Source: Aquipuribacter hungaricus
GTDB lineage: Bacteria; Actinomycetota; Actinomycetes; Actinomycetales; JBBAYJ01
DNA length: 64,000 nucleotides
NCBI RefSeq assembly: GCF_042663885.1
Contig: NZ_JBHSXV010000001.1
Reading direction: 5' to 3' (one strand)
The notes below the pieces were generated by a model. It searched no databases, had not been told where the DNA came from, and was given only the letters and a program-made list of their open reading frames with translations. Position numbers and translations under genes: made by a program. Positions 53,101 to 61,593 of this stretch are shown here, piece by piece (positions within the stretch are counted from its first letter, which is position 1; each line of letters starts with the position of its first letter).

Positions 53101-53192
53101 AGCTGACCTTTCGAGGACCGACGTGGGGTGGCACCACCAGGTGCCGGTGCTGTCGAGACACGGGATCTCGCAGCGGGAGGTCGTCGGTTCGC

Positions 53193-53753
53193 TCAGTCAG
53201 GTCGTTCGCGGCCCCCGGCGGCGCGGACTGCCCCCAGGTAGCCCTCGGGCTGACCTTCGGCCACCTGCCGGCTGCCGGGCATCAAGGAGACAGCGGGCAG
53301 CGACGTCGCCCCGTGCTCGCCGCCGTGATGGTGGTGACCGCCACCCGGGGGATGGTCCCCCTCGGGTGCTTCGGGGGCACGAAGCTGGCCGGGGACGTCG
53401 GAGAGGTCGGCCCCGAAGTAGGCGACTGCGAAGGGGGCGAAGGCCTGGAGGCTGATCGAGCCCTCCTCGGACGGTCCTGAGGCCGCTCGGCTGGACGGCT
53501 CGCCCACGTGCTGCGTCACGTGCACGTCGGACGAGGCGATGTCGCTGTTGGTGCCGCTGTCGCTGTCGCCCGGGTGACCGATGACCACTGCGGTCAGCAG
53601 GACGAGCAGAGCGACCAGGAGAGCACCGGCTCCCGGGAGCACCCGTGTCCCCCGGCCTGTCCGCTCCTGCACCACTCCCCCAGCGTGCCGCACGCGGAGC
53701 CGCGTCCCCACATCGACACACGGCCACCACTCCTGACTCACAGCCCACTGCAC
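53193..53753 (-). CDS. His-rich membrane-anchored hypothetical protein
   Basis: Up to 186 residues with one membrane helix (GAGALLVALLVLLTAVVIG), then an outer part with a GGGHHHHGGEHG stretch that could bind metal. Start unclear: GTG 53753 gives the full frame, while GTG 53672 would begin just before the helix. No family recognised. Confidence 0.5.
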   Translation of the reverse strand: MQWAVSQEWWPCVDVGTRLRVRHAGGVVQERTGRGTRVLPGAGALLVALLVLLTAVVIGHPGDSDSGTNSDIASSDVHVTQHVGEPSSRAASGPSEEGSISLQAFAPFAVAYFGADLSDVPGQLRAPEAPEGDHPPGGGHHHHGGEHGATSLPAVSLMPGSRQVAEGQPEGYLGAVRAAGGRERPD

Positions 53754-54042
53754 AGGCGGCGGAGGGCAAGGGCCTCGTCCCTAGATGCCGCTCGGCCCGT
53801 CGAGCATCCCCGGTGACCTCCATCAGCCGGCCCGCCTCGACGATGTACGTGACCCGTCTGAGAGTCACGGAGCGAGCCCGGCTACCGTGCCCTCATCGGT
53901 GACACGACCGGGCAAGAAACCGACCGGCACCGAGACCAGTGCTCAGGCGACGAGCCGTCACCATGTCAATGACCCGGGAGACCTCCTGCCCACCGCTGAC
54001 CGACTGTCCGGCGTCGCTTCGCCCTGGCGCGGGCGTCGGGCG
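53754..54042. promoter_or_regulatory. Intergenic region before lnt
   Basis: About 289 bases. The lnt frame is open upstream, but codon composition is not convincing before ATG 54043. No other gene or clear motif seen; it probably holds the lnt promoter. Confidence 0.35.
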
Positions 54043-55794
54043 ATGGTTAGCCCCCACGAGACCCCCGGGCGTGAGGGTCAGCCGCCGCTACCCGCCTTCG
54101 AGAGCGCGGCCTCCAGGTCATGGGTGCGGCATGTCGAAAGGGCGGCCCTGGCACTGGCCGGCGGCTTCCTCACGAACGCCGCCTTCCCCGGACAGGGCTG
54201 GTGGCCGCTGGCTGTCGTCGGGGTCGCGTGCCTGCTGAGCGCCCTGCGTGGCCTGCGACTTCGTCCGGCTGCTGGCATCGGGGCCCTCTGGGGCCTGGCC
54301 TTCTTCCTGCCCCACGTGCGGTGGGCCGTCGACGCGACCGGGTCCCTGCTGCCGTGGGTCGCGCTGAGCGTGATGCAGGCCTCCTACATCGCCGGCTTCG
54401 GGGCGCTGTGGGCCTGGACAGCAGGGAGTCACGCGTTCCGCGACCACCCTGTGCGGGCCGCGGTGGCCGCCTCGTTCCTCTGGGTGGCGGTGGAGCAGGT
54501 CCGCGCGTCCTGGCCGTTCGGCGGTCTGCCCTGGGGGGGCCTGGCGTTCTCCCAGACGAACGGGCCCTTGCTCCGCCTGGCCCCGTACGGCGGCGAGATC
54601 CTGGTGTCGGCGACCGTCGCCTTCAGCGGTGCCCTCCTCGCAACGGCGTGGCAGGCAGCCGGCAGAGGTCAGCGACTACCCGCCGCGGTTGCCGCCGTCG
54701 CCGTCATCGCACTGCTGGTGACGCCGGCTCTGCTCCCGGTCTACGCCGGGGAGGAGGCCGGGTCGTTGCGGGTGGGGGCGGTCCAAGGCAACGTCCCGGA
54801 GCGGGGCGCGGACTGGGAGGTCCAGGCCCGCGACGTCACCGGTAACCACGCGGACGGGACGACCCGGCTGCTGGCCAGCGCCACCGAGCAGCTCGACGTC
54901 GTCCTGTGGCCGGAGAGCGCCGCGGACATCGACCCCCGCACCGACACCGCCCAAGCCGCGTTGGTGGACGCGGCGGCTCGGGCGGCCGGGGCGCCCGTGG
55001 TGCTGGGGACGCAGCGGTTCCCGCCGGGCGAGGACGTCCGGTACAACGAGATGGTGGTCTGGCAGGCGGGACTCGGCGCAGGCGCCACGTACGCCAAGCA
55101 GCACCCGGTGCCCTTCGGGGAGTACGTCCCCTACCGCGACCTGTTCCGGCAGATCACCCCGCTCGTGGACCAGATCGGGACCGACATGGCCGCCGGGACG
55201 GAACCCTCGCTCCTGCCGGTGCCGATCGCTCGCCTCGACCGTGACGTCCCTGTCGTGGTGGGGATCTGCTTCGAGGTCGCCTACCGCGACCTCGTGCGCG
55301 AAGGCGTCCTCGCCGGGGGCGAGCTCATCCTCATCCCCACCAACAACGCCTCCTTCGGGCTGACCGCGGAATCGACGCAGCAGCTGGCCATGTCCCGGTT
55401 CAGGGCCGCGGAGCACGGGCGAGCGACCGTCCAGATCTCGACGGTCGGCGTGAGCGCGATCGTCATGCCCGACGGCACGGTGGCAGAACGGACCGGCCTC
55501 TTCACAGCCGAGGAGCTCACGGGCGTCCTCCCGCTGCGCACCTCACTCACCCCCGCCGCGCGCCTGGGCAAGACACCCGACCTCGTCGTCCTCGTCGTGA
55601 CCCTCCTCGTCGTCGCGGCCGCCGCACGGGGGCTCGGGCTCCGCGCGACCGTGACCACCGGGGCTGGCCGCGGGCATCGGGCCTTCCGGACGGGCCGGTC
55701 AATGGGGAGCGTGCGTCACCGGCGGCACCTGGCAGCGCAGAGCATCCAGGGCCAGGTGCACCAGCCGCCCCCGGGCTGCGCCCGTCGCCGCTGA
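54043..55794 (+). CDS. lnt: Apolipoprotein N-acyltransferase
   Basis: About 583 residues with N-terminal helices and an outer nitrilase-like domain. The expected catalytic residues are visible: Glu in LWPESAAD (about 290), Lys in YAKQHPVPFGEYVPY (about 351) and Cys in GICFEVAYRDL (about 408). It adds a third acyl chain to lipoproteins. ATG 54043 is chosen; the frame opens earlier at 53785 without typical composition. Its 3' end overlaps the convergent TetR gene by 96 bases. Confidence 0.9.
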   Translation: MVSPHETPGREGQPPLPAFESAASRSWVRHVERAALALAGGFLTNAAFPGQGWWPLAVVGVACLLSALRGLRLRPAAGIGALWGLAFFLPHVRWAVDATGSLLPWVALSVMQASYIAGFGALWAWTAGSHAFRDHPVRAAVAASFLWVAVEQVRASWPFGGLPWGGLAFSQTNGPLLRLAPYGGEILVSATVAFSGALLATAWQAAGRGQRLPAAVAAVAVIALLVTPALLPVYAGEEAGSLRVGAVQGNVPERGADWEVQARDVTGNHADGTTRLLASATEQLDVVLWPESAADIDPRTDTAQAALVDAAARAAGAPVVLGTQRFPPGEDVRYNEMVVWQAGLGAGATYAKQHPVPFGEYVPYRDLFRQITPLVDQIGTDMAAGTEPSLLPVPIARLDRDVPVVVGICFEVAYRDLVREGVLAGGELILIPTNNASFGLTAESTQQLAMSRFRAAEHGRATVQISTVGVSAIVMPDGTVAERTGLFTAEELTGVLPLRTSLTPAARLGKTPDLVVLVVTLLVVAAAARGLGLRATVTTGAGRGHRAFRTGRSMGSVRHRRHLAAQSIQGQVHQPPPGCARRR

Positions 55795-56289
55795 GGCAGC
55801 CCCCACAGCGTGCAGGCAGAAATCCCCGAGCTCGGCCGCCGGGACATCGTCTCTGACCTCGCCGGCGGCGGCCGCCTCCGTGATCAGGCGTGCCAGCAGG
55901 TCCCGCACCTGCTCGCGCGCGTGCCGGACGTGCTCCCCGGCGTGCAGGACCGGGGCCATGTCGCCCGGCTCGGCGTGGACGGAGGCGTAGGCCGATGCGA
56001 CGAGCACCGCCTCGAGCCGCTGGAGCGGGCTGCCCTCGCGCCCGGCGGCGTCCTCCAGCAGGGCCAGGTGCTGGTGCACCTGGCGGCCGTGCCAGGCCTG
56101 GAGCACAGCCTCCATGCCGGTGTAGTACTTGTACAGCGTCGCCCGCCCGATCCCCGCCTGCTTCGCCACCGCAGCCATCGACAGGCCGGGGAGACCTCGG
56201 TCCGCCACGAGCTCGGCCACCGCGTCGAGGACCGCGTCCTTGACCGCATCGCGGTGCGACTCCACCGAGGACGACCATAGCCGGGGCAC
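55699..56289 (-). CDS. TetR-family regulator
   Basis: A 196-residue regulator with a TetR HTH (AVAELVADRGLPGLSMAAVAKQAGIGRATLYKYY) and a helical ligand domain. GTG 56289 sits just before the HTH; the frame continues upstream without support. It overlaps the 3' end of lnt in the opposite direction and is divergent from the small membrane gene at 56366, its likely target. Confidence 0.85.
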   Translation of the reverse strand: MPRLWSSSVESHRDAVKDAVLDAVAELVADRGLPGLSMAAVAKQAGIGRATLYKYYTGMEAVLQAWHGRQVHQHLALLEDAAGREGSPLQRLEAVLVASAYASVHAEPGDMAPVLHAGEHVRHAREQVRDLLARLITEAAAAGEVRDDVPAAELGDFCLHAVGAASAATGAARGRLVHLALDALRCQVPPVTHAPH

Positions 56290-56365
56290 CCACGAAGCAT
56301 ACAGACCGTCCGGTATCAAGACAGGTAGTTGCCCGTAGAGACAGAGTGTCCCGTACGATCGGTTC
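56290..56365. promoter_or_regulatory. Divergent promoter/operator between TetR and a small membrane gene
   Basis: A 76-bp A/T-richer gap. ACCG-TC-CGGT at 56305-56314 is a short inverted repeat, with other GTCCCGTAC-type half-sites near 56348-56356. Likely operator of the adjacent TetR regulator (inference). Confidence 0.45.
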
Positions 56366-56578
56366 ATGTCCGCTGACCCGTCTCTCCCCGACCGCTCCCC
56401 CGACGTGACGGGTGGCCCGCCGTCGACCCCGGGCTGGGTGAAGGCGCTGGGCGTCGTCGTCTTCGTGCTCGTGGTGGGGGTCGTCGCGGCCGCTCTCCTC
56501 GGTGGCCAGCACGGGCCGGGTCTGCACAGCGGCCAGGGAGCCCCTAGGGAGCTGTCCGCGGTCGACGCGGTCAGCTGA
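56366..56578 (+). CDS. Small single-pass membrane protein
   Basis: A 70-residue protein with a Pro/Ser/Asp-rich N-terminus, one helix (ALGVVVFVLVVGVVAAALLGG) and a short His-containing tail. ATG 56366 is next to the TetR operator region. The next gene overlaps its stop as TGATG. Function unknown. Confidence 0.65.
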   Translation: MSADPSLPDRSPDVTGGPPSTPGWVKALGVVVFVLVVGVVAAALLGGQHGPGLHSGQGAPRELSAVDAVS

Positions 56579-57108
56579 TGGGCCTGCCGAGGGATACGCG
56601 CAAGGCCCTCCTCGTCGCGCACGTCGTGACTTCGGTCGGGTGGCTCGGGGCCGTGGTCGCGTTCCTGTCCCTGGCTGTCGTGGCGGTCGCTACGGCGAGC
56701 CCGCCGACTGCTCGAGCGCTGTACGTCGCCATGGACGTGCTGGGCGTGGCCGCCCTCGTCCCGCTCAGCCTCGCGTCGTTCGCGACGGGCCTGGTGCAGT
56801 CCCTCGGTGGCGCGTGGGGGCTGTTGCGACACTGGTGGGTCGTGGTCAAGCTGGGCATCTCCGTGCTCGCGACGGGGGTGCTGCTGTTGTACGTCCCGAC
56901 CTTGCAGCTGCTGGGTGACGCGGCCGCGTCGGCGTCGCTGTCCGACGACCGCGGGCTGCTGCCCAGCACCTCACCGGTGCTCCACTCGGCCGGAGCGCTC
57001 CTGGTACTGCTGTTCGCAGCGGTGCTGTCGGTCTACAAGCCGCGGGGTCTGACCCGCTACGGCTGGCGGAAGCAGCGCGCCGGACGGCAGGCCGTCTCAG
57101 CGGGTTGA
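56578..57108 (+). CDS. DUF2269-like membrane protein
   Basis: A 176-residue protein with four helices (KALLVAHVVTSVGWLGAVVAF; LGVAALVPLSLASFATGLVQ; WVVVKLGISVLATGVLLLYV; SAGALLVLLFAAVLSVYKP). His and Trp positions resemble the DUF2269/CopD-like group. It is co-translated with the small membrane protein, perhaps under TetR control. Confidence 0.75.
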   Translation: MGLPRDTRKALLVAHVVTSVGWLGAVVAFLSLAVVAVATASPPTARALYVAMDVLGVAALVPLSLASFATGLVQSLGGAWGLLRHWWVVVKLGISVLATGVLLLYVPTLQLLGDAAASASLSDDRGLLPSTSPVLHSAGALLVLLFAAVLSVYKPRGLTRYGWRKQRAGRQAVSAG

Positions 57109-57120
57109 CCCAGCCCCCCG

Positions 57121-57840
57121 TCACCCCCAGGTGCGGGCGATCTCCGTCCAGAAGGCGTCTGCCCATACCTGGTAGCCGCGGTCGTTGGGGTGGAAGAGGT
57201 CGCCCGAGGTCTGCGTGAGCATCCCCTGCAGCCCCTCGGCGCGGAGCCGGTCGTTGAGGGGGACCACGACCAGCCCGGCCTCGGCGGCGGCCGTCCGGAC
57301 CGTCCCGGCAGCCTGCGCGGAGTCGGTCTCCCAGCGGCCGTGCATGAAGTACGGGACGTCGGCGACGTACGTGCCCGGCGGCACCCCCGCCACCAGCCGG
57401 TCGACGTCGGCGGCGAAGCGGCCGGTCTCGTAGCGGCGGACGTCGTTGCCCCCGATCGCCACCGTGACCAGGTCCGGCTCCAGACCCTCGAGCTGGGGCA
57501 TCTGCTCCTCGACCACGTCGGCCACGCGGGCGCCGGAGACGCTGAGGTTGACCACCCGGACGGGCCGGCCGGTGCTGGTGCGCAGCCGCGCTGCGAGCAA
57601 GCCCACGTATCCCTTGTCGGGGCTGCTCGCCCCGACGCCCTGGGCGGCGGAGTCACCGAGGGCGACGTACAGAAGCCCCTCAGGGTCCCCCTGCGGCTCG
57701 GACCAGTACTCCCGGGCCCGCTCCACGCTCTGCTGCGTGCCTATGGCCCGGACCACCGCCAGCACGCCCGCCAGCACCAGCAGGCAGCCGGCCACGGTGA
57801 GGACCGGGTGCCGCCGCCACCTGCTCACCGTCCGGGCCAC
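57121..57840 (-). CDS. SGNH/GDSL-type hydrolase
   Basis: About 239 residues: membrane helix (about 10-32), then an SGNH fold with VALGDSAAQGVGA (catalytic Ser), VNLSVSGARV, IGGNDVR and FHPNDRGYQVW (catalytic His). It probably hydrolyses an ester on a surface lipid or polysaccharide. GTG 57840 is chosen; a longer frame to 58002 lacks typical composition. It converges with the DUF2269-like gene with 12 bases between. Confidence 0.85.
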   Translation of the reverse strand: MARTVSRWRRHPVLTVAGCLLVLAGVLAVVRAIGTQQSVERAREYWSEPQGDPEGLLYVALGDSAAQGVGASSPDKGYVGLLAARLRTSTGRPVRVVNLSVSGARVADVVEEQMPQLEGLEPDLVTVAIGGNDVRRYETGRFAADVDRLVAGVPPGTYVADVPYFMHGRWETDSAQAAGTVRTAAAEAGLVVVPLNDRLRAEGLQGMLTQTSGDLFHPNDRGYQVWADAFWTEIARTWG

Positions 57841-58241
57841 CCGCCCATCGTGGCGGACGGACCAGCGTCGCTCTGCCGAGGGGTCGCGGTTGCAGGGCGA
57901 GGGCCCGCGGCATCCGCCCGTGGCGACGGCGCTGTACCCCGGCACGTTCCGGGCGTCCGCAGTCGCGGCAGCGAGGACCTCCCGGCCCTCCGCGCACGTC
58001 AATACAGCCCCGGGTAGAGGGGGCCCGGTCTCCCGCGCGACCGCCGCGACCGCTGCGACCGCTGCGACCGCTGCGACCGCCGCGACTAGGTAGAACCGCT
58101 CGCGCAGGCACGGTCCGCTGTCGCCGCGTCGCCCACCGAGGCCTGCGGCACCAGGCGTACGGTCACGCAGGCGATGGGCACCTGGGCACGGGATGATGGG
58201 AAGGACGTGGGCATGCGTTCAGCGGATAGGAGGCGTCCCCG
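57841..58241. other. 400-bp region between GDSL gene and nuoA, with 9-bp tandem repeat
   Basis: No convincing gene. It holds a 9-bp GCGACCGCT-type tandem repeat at 58037-58086 (five copies and a part) and, at the end, a GGATAGGAGG ribosome site for nuoA at about 58225-58234. It should contain promoters for both diverging genes; none is clear. Confidence 0.6.
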
Positions 58242-58592
58242 GTGAGCCAGTACGGCGGGGTCCTGGCCATGCTGGTCGTTGCCCTGCTCTGCGTGGTGGC
58301 GGCGTACCTCGCCCACCGGGTGACGGCGGTGGAGGCTCGGCCTGTCGAGGCCCGGCCGTTCCTGTCGGGGCACGAGCCGAGGCAGCATGCGCTGTCCCGG
58401 TTCCACGTGCGCTGGTACCCGGTGACGCTGGTCTTCCTGGCCTTCGACGTCGAGATGCTGTTCATGTACCCGTGGGCGGTGGTCGTCGCCGCCTCGGGTA
58501 GCGCGGCGGTGGTCGAGATGTTCGCGTTCCTGGGCGTCCTCATGGTCGCGGTCGTCTGGGCGTGGCGGGAGGGCGCTCTGCGATGGGTATGA
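58242..58592 (+). CDS. nuoA: NADH-quinone oxidoreductase subunit A-like protein
   Basis: A 116-residue membrane protein with three helices and the NuoA segment HALSRFHVRWYPVTLVFLAF-DVEMLF; the Asp-Val-Glu motif is conserved. NuoA helps form the junction of the membrane arm of complex I. GTG 58242 has GGAGG upstream. The short Cys-containing loop of canonical NuoA (quinone channel Cys) seems replaced by GHEPRQ. Confidence 0.88.
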   Translation: MSQYGGVLAMLVVALLCVVAAYLAHRVTAVEARPVEARPFLSGHEPRQHALSRFHVRWYPVTLVFLAFDVEMLFMYPWAVVVAASGSAAVVEMFAFLGVLMVAVVWAWREGALRWV

Positions 58593-59785
58593 GGGACCGG
58601 CTCACCGGGCTGGCCTTGCGTCGGGTGCACGTGCTCGTGGTGGAGGTCCCTGGCTGGTGGTCGACCCGGGTCGAGGCGCAGCAGCAGCTGTCCGCCCGGG
58701 GGTGGCGGGAGGCGTCCTCGCCCGCCGACGCCGACGTTCTGCTGGTGTGCGGGCTCGCCGGTGACCAGTTGGACGCGGCGGTGCAGCGGGTGTGGGAGCA
58801 GCTGCCGGGGCCTCGGGCCCGTTGCCTGGCCGAGTCCCCGACCGACGTGGAGGATGCGCTCCAGCGGGCGGCCGCTGCCCTCGCGGACCGCGACGCGCAG
58901 CAACACGACGCGCGGGACCGAGACCTCGACCCAGGTCGCCCGGACGGCGGGCCCGAGGACCAGGAGGAGGACACCGGCTCCCACCAGGACATGGCCGGGG
59001 AGTCCCGCGACAGGGCCGACATGGCCGACATGACCGACGGCGACATGGACCACGACGACATGGACCACGACGACATGGACGAGGACTCCCACGACATGGC
59101 AGGCATGGACCACGGCGACATGGACCACGGCGACATGGAGATGGCTCCGGCGGGGATCCCGCTGGCCGGTGGTGGCGAGGACCGTGACGGCCTGGAGATG
59201 GACGTCCTCCAGGTCCCGCTCGGCCCCGTCCTGCCGTGCTGGCCGGCTGGGCTGGTCCTGCACTGCAGCCTGCAGGGCGACGTGGTCGTGGCCGCGGACG
59301 TCGAGGTGCTGACCGCAGGCACCACCGCGCCTGACGCAGACCTCTCCAGACGAGCGGTGGCGGCGCGGCTGTGCGACCAGGCGGGCCAGGTGTTGGAGCT
59401 GTCCGGTTGGGGGGCCGCAGCGCGGCGTTCGGCCCGGGTCCGGGACGCCCTGCTGGGCGGCGTCGACGCCACCGCCTGCGCGGCCGCCCTGCGGCGGCTC
59501 CGGGGCCTGGTGGAGGGGTCCCGGCTGCTGCGATGGTCGTTGCGCGACCTCGGACCGGCCGGTGGCGACGTCCACGGCCGACTGCTGCAGCTCCTCCGCT
59601 CAGCGGGTGACCTGCTGCAGGACGCCCCGGACCCGGTCCGCGGACCGGCTGGGTGGACCGGCACCGACCCGCAGGAGCTGCCGCGGTTGGTGACCGGCCT
59701 GGACCTGGCCGCCGTCCGGCTCGTCGTCGCGAGCTGTGCCCCCGACACCGCACGACTGGTCACCGCGGGGGTGGAGGGTGGTTGA
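58583..59785 (+). CDS. NuoB/NuoD-like hybrid protein with Asp/His/Met-rich linker
   Basis: About 400 residues in the place where nuoB and nuoCD normally stand. The first 100 residues resemble the NuoB fold by position and strand pattern (HVLVVEVPGWWSTRVEA, ADVLLVCGLAG), but the Cys ligands for cluster N2 are missing. Residues about 150-185 are a repeat of DMDHDDM and MDHGDM units, a possible metal-binding linker. The following GIPLAGGGEDRDGLEMDVLQ and PLGPVLPCWPAGLVL resemble NuoD-linked segments. I infer a degenerate connector that replaces the peripheral arm; no enzyme activity can be assigned. ATG 58583 follows GGGAGGG. Confidence 0.65.
   Translation: MGMRDRLTGLALRRVHVLVVEVPGWWSTRVEAQQQLSARGWREASSPADADVLLVCGLAGDQLDAAVQRVWEQLPGPRARCLAESPTDVEDALQRAAAALADRDAQQHDARDRDLDPGRPDGGPEDQEEDTGSHQDMAGESRDRADMADMTDGDMDHDDMDHDDMDEDSHDMAGMDHGDMDHGDMEMAPAGIPLAGGGEDRDGLEMDVLQVPLGPVLPCWPAGLVLHCSLQGDVVVAADVEVLTAGTTAPDADLSRRAVAARLCDQAGQVLELSGWGAAARRSARVRDALLGGVDATACAAALRRLRGLVEGSRLLRWSLRDLGPAGGDVHGRLLQLLRSAGDLLQDAPDPVRGPAGWTGTDPQELPRLVTGLDLAAVRLVVASCAPDTARLVTAGVEGG
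59036..59145 (+). repeat. Asp/His/Met-coding repeat in the NuoB/D-like gene
   Basis: Imperfect GACATGGACCACGAC-type repeats encode DMDHDDM and MDHGDM units. The composition suggests Cu or other metal binding. They keep the frame. Confidence 0.8.
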
Positions 59786-60704
59786 ACCCGTGGTCGGGGC
59801 TCTGGTGGTGGCCGTGCTGCTTGGAGGCCTCGCGTTGGCGGCGGCTTCCCTGGACGGCGTCCTGGCCGCCCGAGGTCGGTCGAGCGGTATGGCGGCGGGG
59901 TGGTCGGCGCCGCTGGCCGAGGCCGCCCGGTTGATGCGGCAGAGGCGCCGGACCATCGTCGCGGCCGACGTGCTGCTGTGGCGCGTCGGGGGGGCGGCGC
60001 TGCTGGTCCTGGCGCTGCTGAAGGCGGTGGTGGTGCCCGTGGGTGGCCGTTCCGTGGCCGACCTCGCGGTCGGGGTGGTCTGGTTCAACGCGATGGACGT
60101 CACGGTGTGGGCGGCCGTCTGGCTGCTCGGCTGGGGGGCCAATTCCGCGCACGCGCTCGTCGGCGGGTACCGGTTCCTGGCCCAGGGCCTGGCCTACGAG
60201 CTGCCGCTGATGTTCGCCCTCACCGCCCCGGCGGTCGCGGCCGGCAGCCTGCGCCTGGCCGAGGTGGAGGCCGCTCAGCAGGGCGGCGCGTGGTTCGTGC
60301 TGTGGATGCCGGTCGCCTTCGCCGTGTTCTGCCTCGGCGTCGTCGCCTTCTCGGTGTGGGGGCCGCTGTCGGTCCCCGCCGGGGTCGACGTGGCCGGCGG
60401 CGTGCTGGCCGAGCTGTCCGGGGTGGACCGGTTGCTCGTGCTGGCCGGGCGCTACGCGCTGCTGGCGGCCGGGGCGGCCTTCGCCGTCCCGATGTTCCTG
60501 GGCGGCGCCGACGGCCCGGTCCTGCCGGGCTGGGCCTGGTTCGGCCTCAAGGTCGTGCTGCTGCTGGCGTTGCTGGTGGCGTTGCGCCGTCACCTGCCGG
60601 TGCTGCGGCCCGACCGCTTCGTGGAGGTGGGCTGGCTCGTGCTCCTCCCGGCGGTCCTCCTGCAGGTGCTCGTGGTGTCCGTCGTCGCGGTCTGGAGGTA
60701 CTGA
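59778..60704 (+). CDS. nuoH: NuoH-like complex I membrane subunit
   Basis: A 308-residue protein with about eight helices. Segments such as EAARLMRQRRRTIVAADVLLW and GGYRFLAQGLAYELPLMFALTAPA correspond to NuoH, the quinone-site subunit, with the charged helix-6 region partly changed. GTG 59778 overlaps the upstream stop; GTG 59790 is an alternative with GGAGGG upstream. It is the link between the unusual connector protein and the proton-pumping subunits. Confidence 0.85.
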   Translation: MVEPVVGALVVAVLLGGLALAAASLDGVLAARGRSSGMAAGWSAPLAEAARLMRQRRRTIVAADVLLWRVGGAALLVLALLKAVVVPVGGRSVADLAVGVVWFNAMDVTVWAAVWLLGWGANSAHALVGGYRFLAQGLAYELPLMFALTAPAVAAGSLRLAEVEAAQQGGAWFVLWMPVAFAVFCLGVVAFSVWGPLSVPAGVDVAGGVLAELSGVDRLLVLAGRYALLAAGAAFAVPMFLGGADGPVLPGWAWFGLKVVLLLALLVALRRHLPVLRPDRFVEVGWLVLLPAVLLQVLVVSVVAVWRY

Positions 60705-60721
60705 CGGTGGGAGGTACTGAG

Positions 60722-61294
60722 GTGCTCGAGTCGGTGGTGTTCTGGGTGCTCGCGGTGGTCGCGGTCGCCTCGGGCGTGGTGGTGTTCCGGGTGGACTCCA
60801 TGGCCCGGGCCACGTACGCCCTGGCGGTGTCGTTCGTCGCCGTGGGGCTGGCCCTGCTGCTGGTCGACCTGCATTACATCGGCATCATCACCGTGCTCAT
60901 GATGATGATGGAGATGGCCGTCATGGCCGTCTACATGGTCATGTTCATGGGCATGAACCCGGCGCTGATGCCGATGAGCATGGTCCACGACAACCGCGCC
61001 GCCATCGCCGCAGCCGTCGCCACGTTCGTGGTGCTGGCCGGCGGCGCCCTGCTGGTGCCGTGGCCGTCCCGACGGGAACCGGAACCCGGCGCTGTCTTGG
61101 GCTCTGCGGCGGAGCTGGGCGAGGCAATCATGGGCTCGCACATGCTCGTCATGCTCACGGTGAGCCCCGCCATGCTGGCCACGATCGTCGCCGGTGTCGT
61201 CCTGGCCCAGGCGCGGGGCCGCTACGACCGCCTCGGGGACGACCTGGACCGTCGACCGGCCGACGACCCTCAGCCGGGAGGTGTCGGCCGATGA
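60722..61294 (+). CDS. nuoJ: NuoJ-like subunit
   Basis: A 190-residue protein with five helices and NuoJ-like segments FRVDSMARATYALAVSFVAV and YIGIITVLMMMMEMAVM. Met is unusually abundant. GTG 60722 has an ideal GGGAGGT six bases upstream, part of an 11-bp direct repeat (GGAGGTACTGA twice, 60695-60720) around the nuoH stop. It overlaps nuoK as ATGA. Confidence 0.85.
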   Translation: MLESVVFWVLAVVAVASGVVVFRVDSMARATYALAVSFVAVGLALLLVDLHYIGIITVLMMMMEMAVMAVYMVMFMGMNPALMPMSMVHDNRAAIAAAVATFVVLAGGALLVPWPSRREPEPGAVLGSAAELGEAIMGSHMLVMLTVSPAMLATIVAGVVLAQARGRYDRLGDDLDRRPADDPQPGGVGR

Positions 61295-61593
61295 CTCTCG
61301 AGGCGGTCCTGGTCGTCGCGGCGGCGCTGTTCAGCGTCGGGCTCTACGGCGCCATCTCCCAGCAGGTGGTCGTCATGGTGATGATGGGCCTGGAGCTCAT
61401 GCTCAACGGCGTCATCCTCGCCGCGGCCGGCTTCTGGTGGTTCCTGTCACCGGACCCGACCGGGCAGGTGCTGCTGCTGGTGGTGATCGCGGCGATGACG
61501 CTGGAGATGGCGATGGGGTTCGCCGTGGCCACGCTGCTGCACCGCTCCCGGAACAGCGACATGACGGACATGGCCACGGACCTGTCCCGATGA
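61291..61593 (+). CDS. nuoK: NuoK-like subunit
   Basis: A 100-residue, three-helix protein with the NuoK segments LFSVGLYGAISQ and VVMVMMGLELMLNGVILAA, holding Glu residues needed for proton transfer. Overlaps with nuoJ and nuoL by four bases. The tail is polar (RSRNSDMTDMATDL). Confidence 0.88.
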   Translation: MTLEAVLVVAAALFSVGLYGAISQQVVVMVMMGLELMLNGVILAAAGFWWFLSPDPTGQVLLLVVIAAMTLEMAMGFAVATLLHRSRNSDMTDMATDLSR

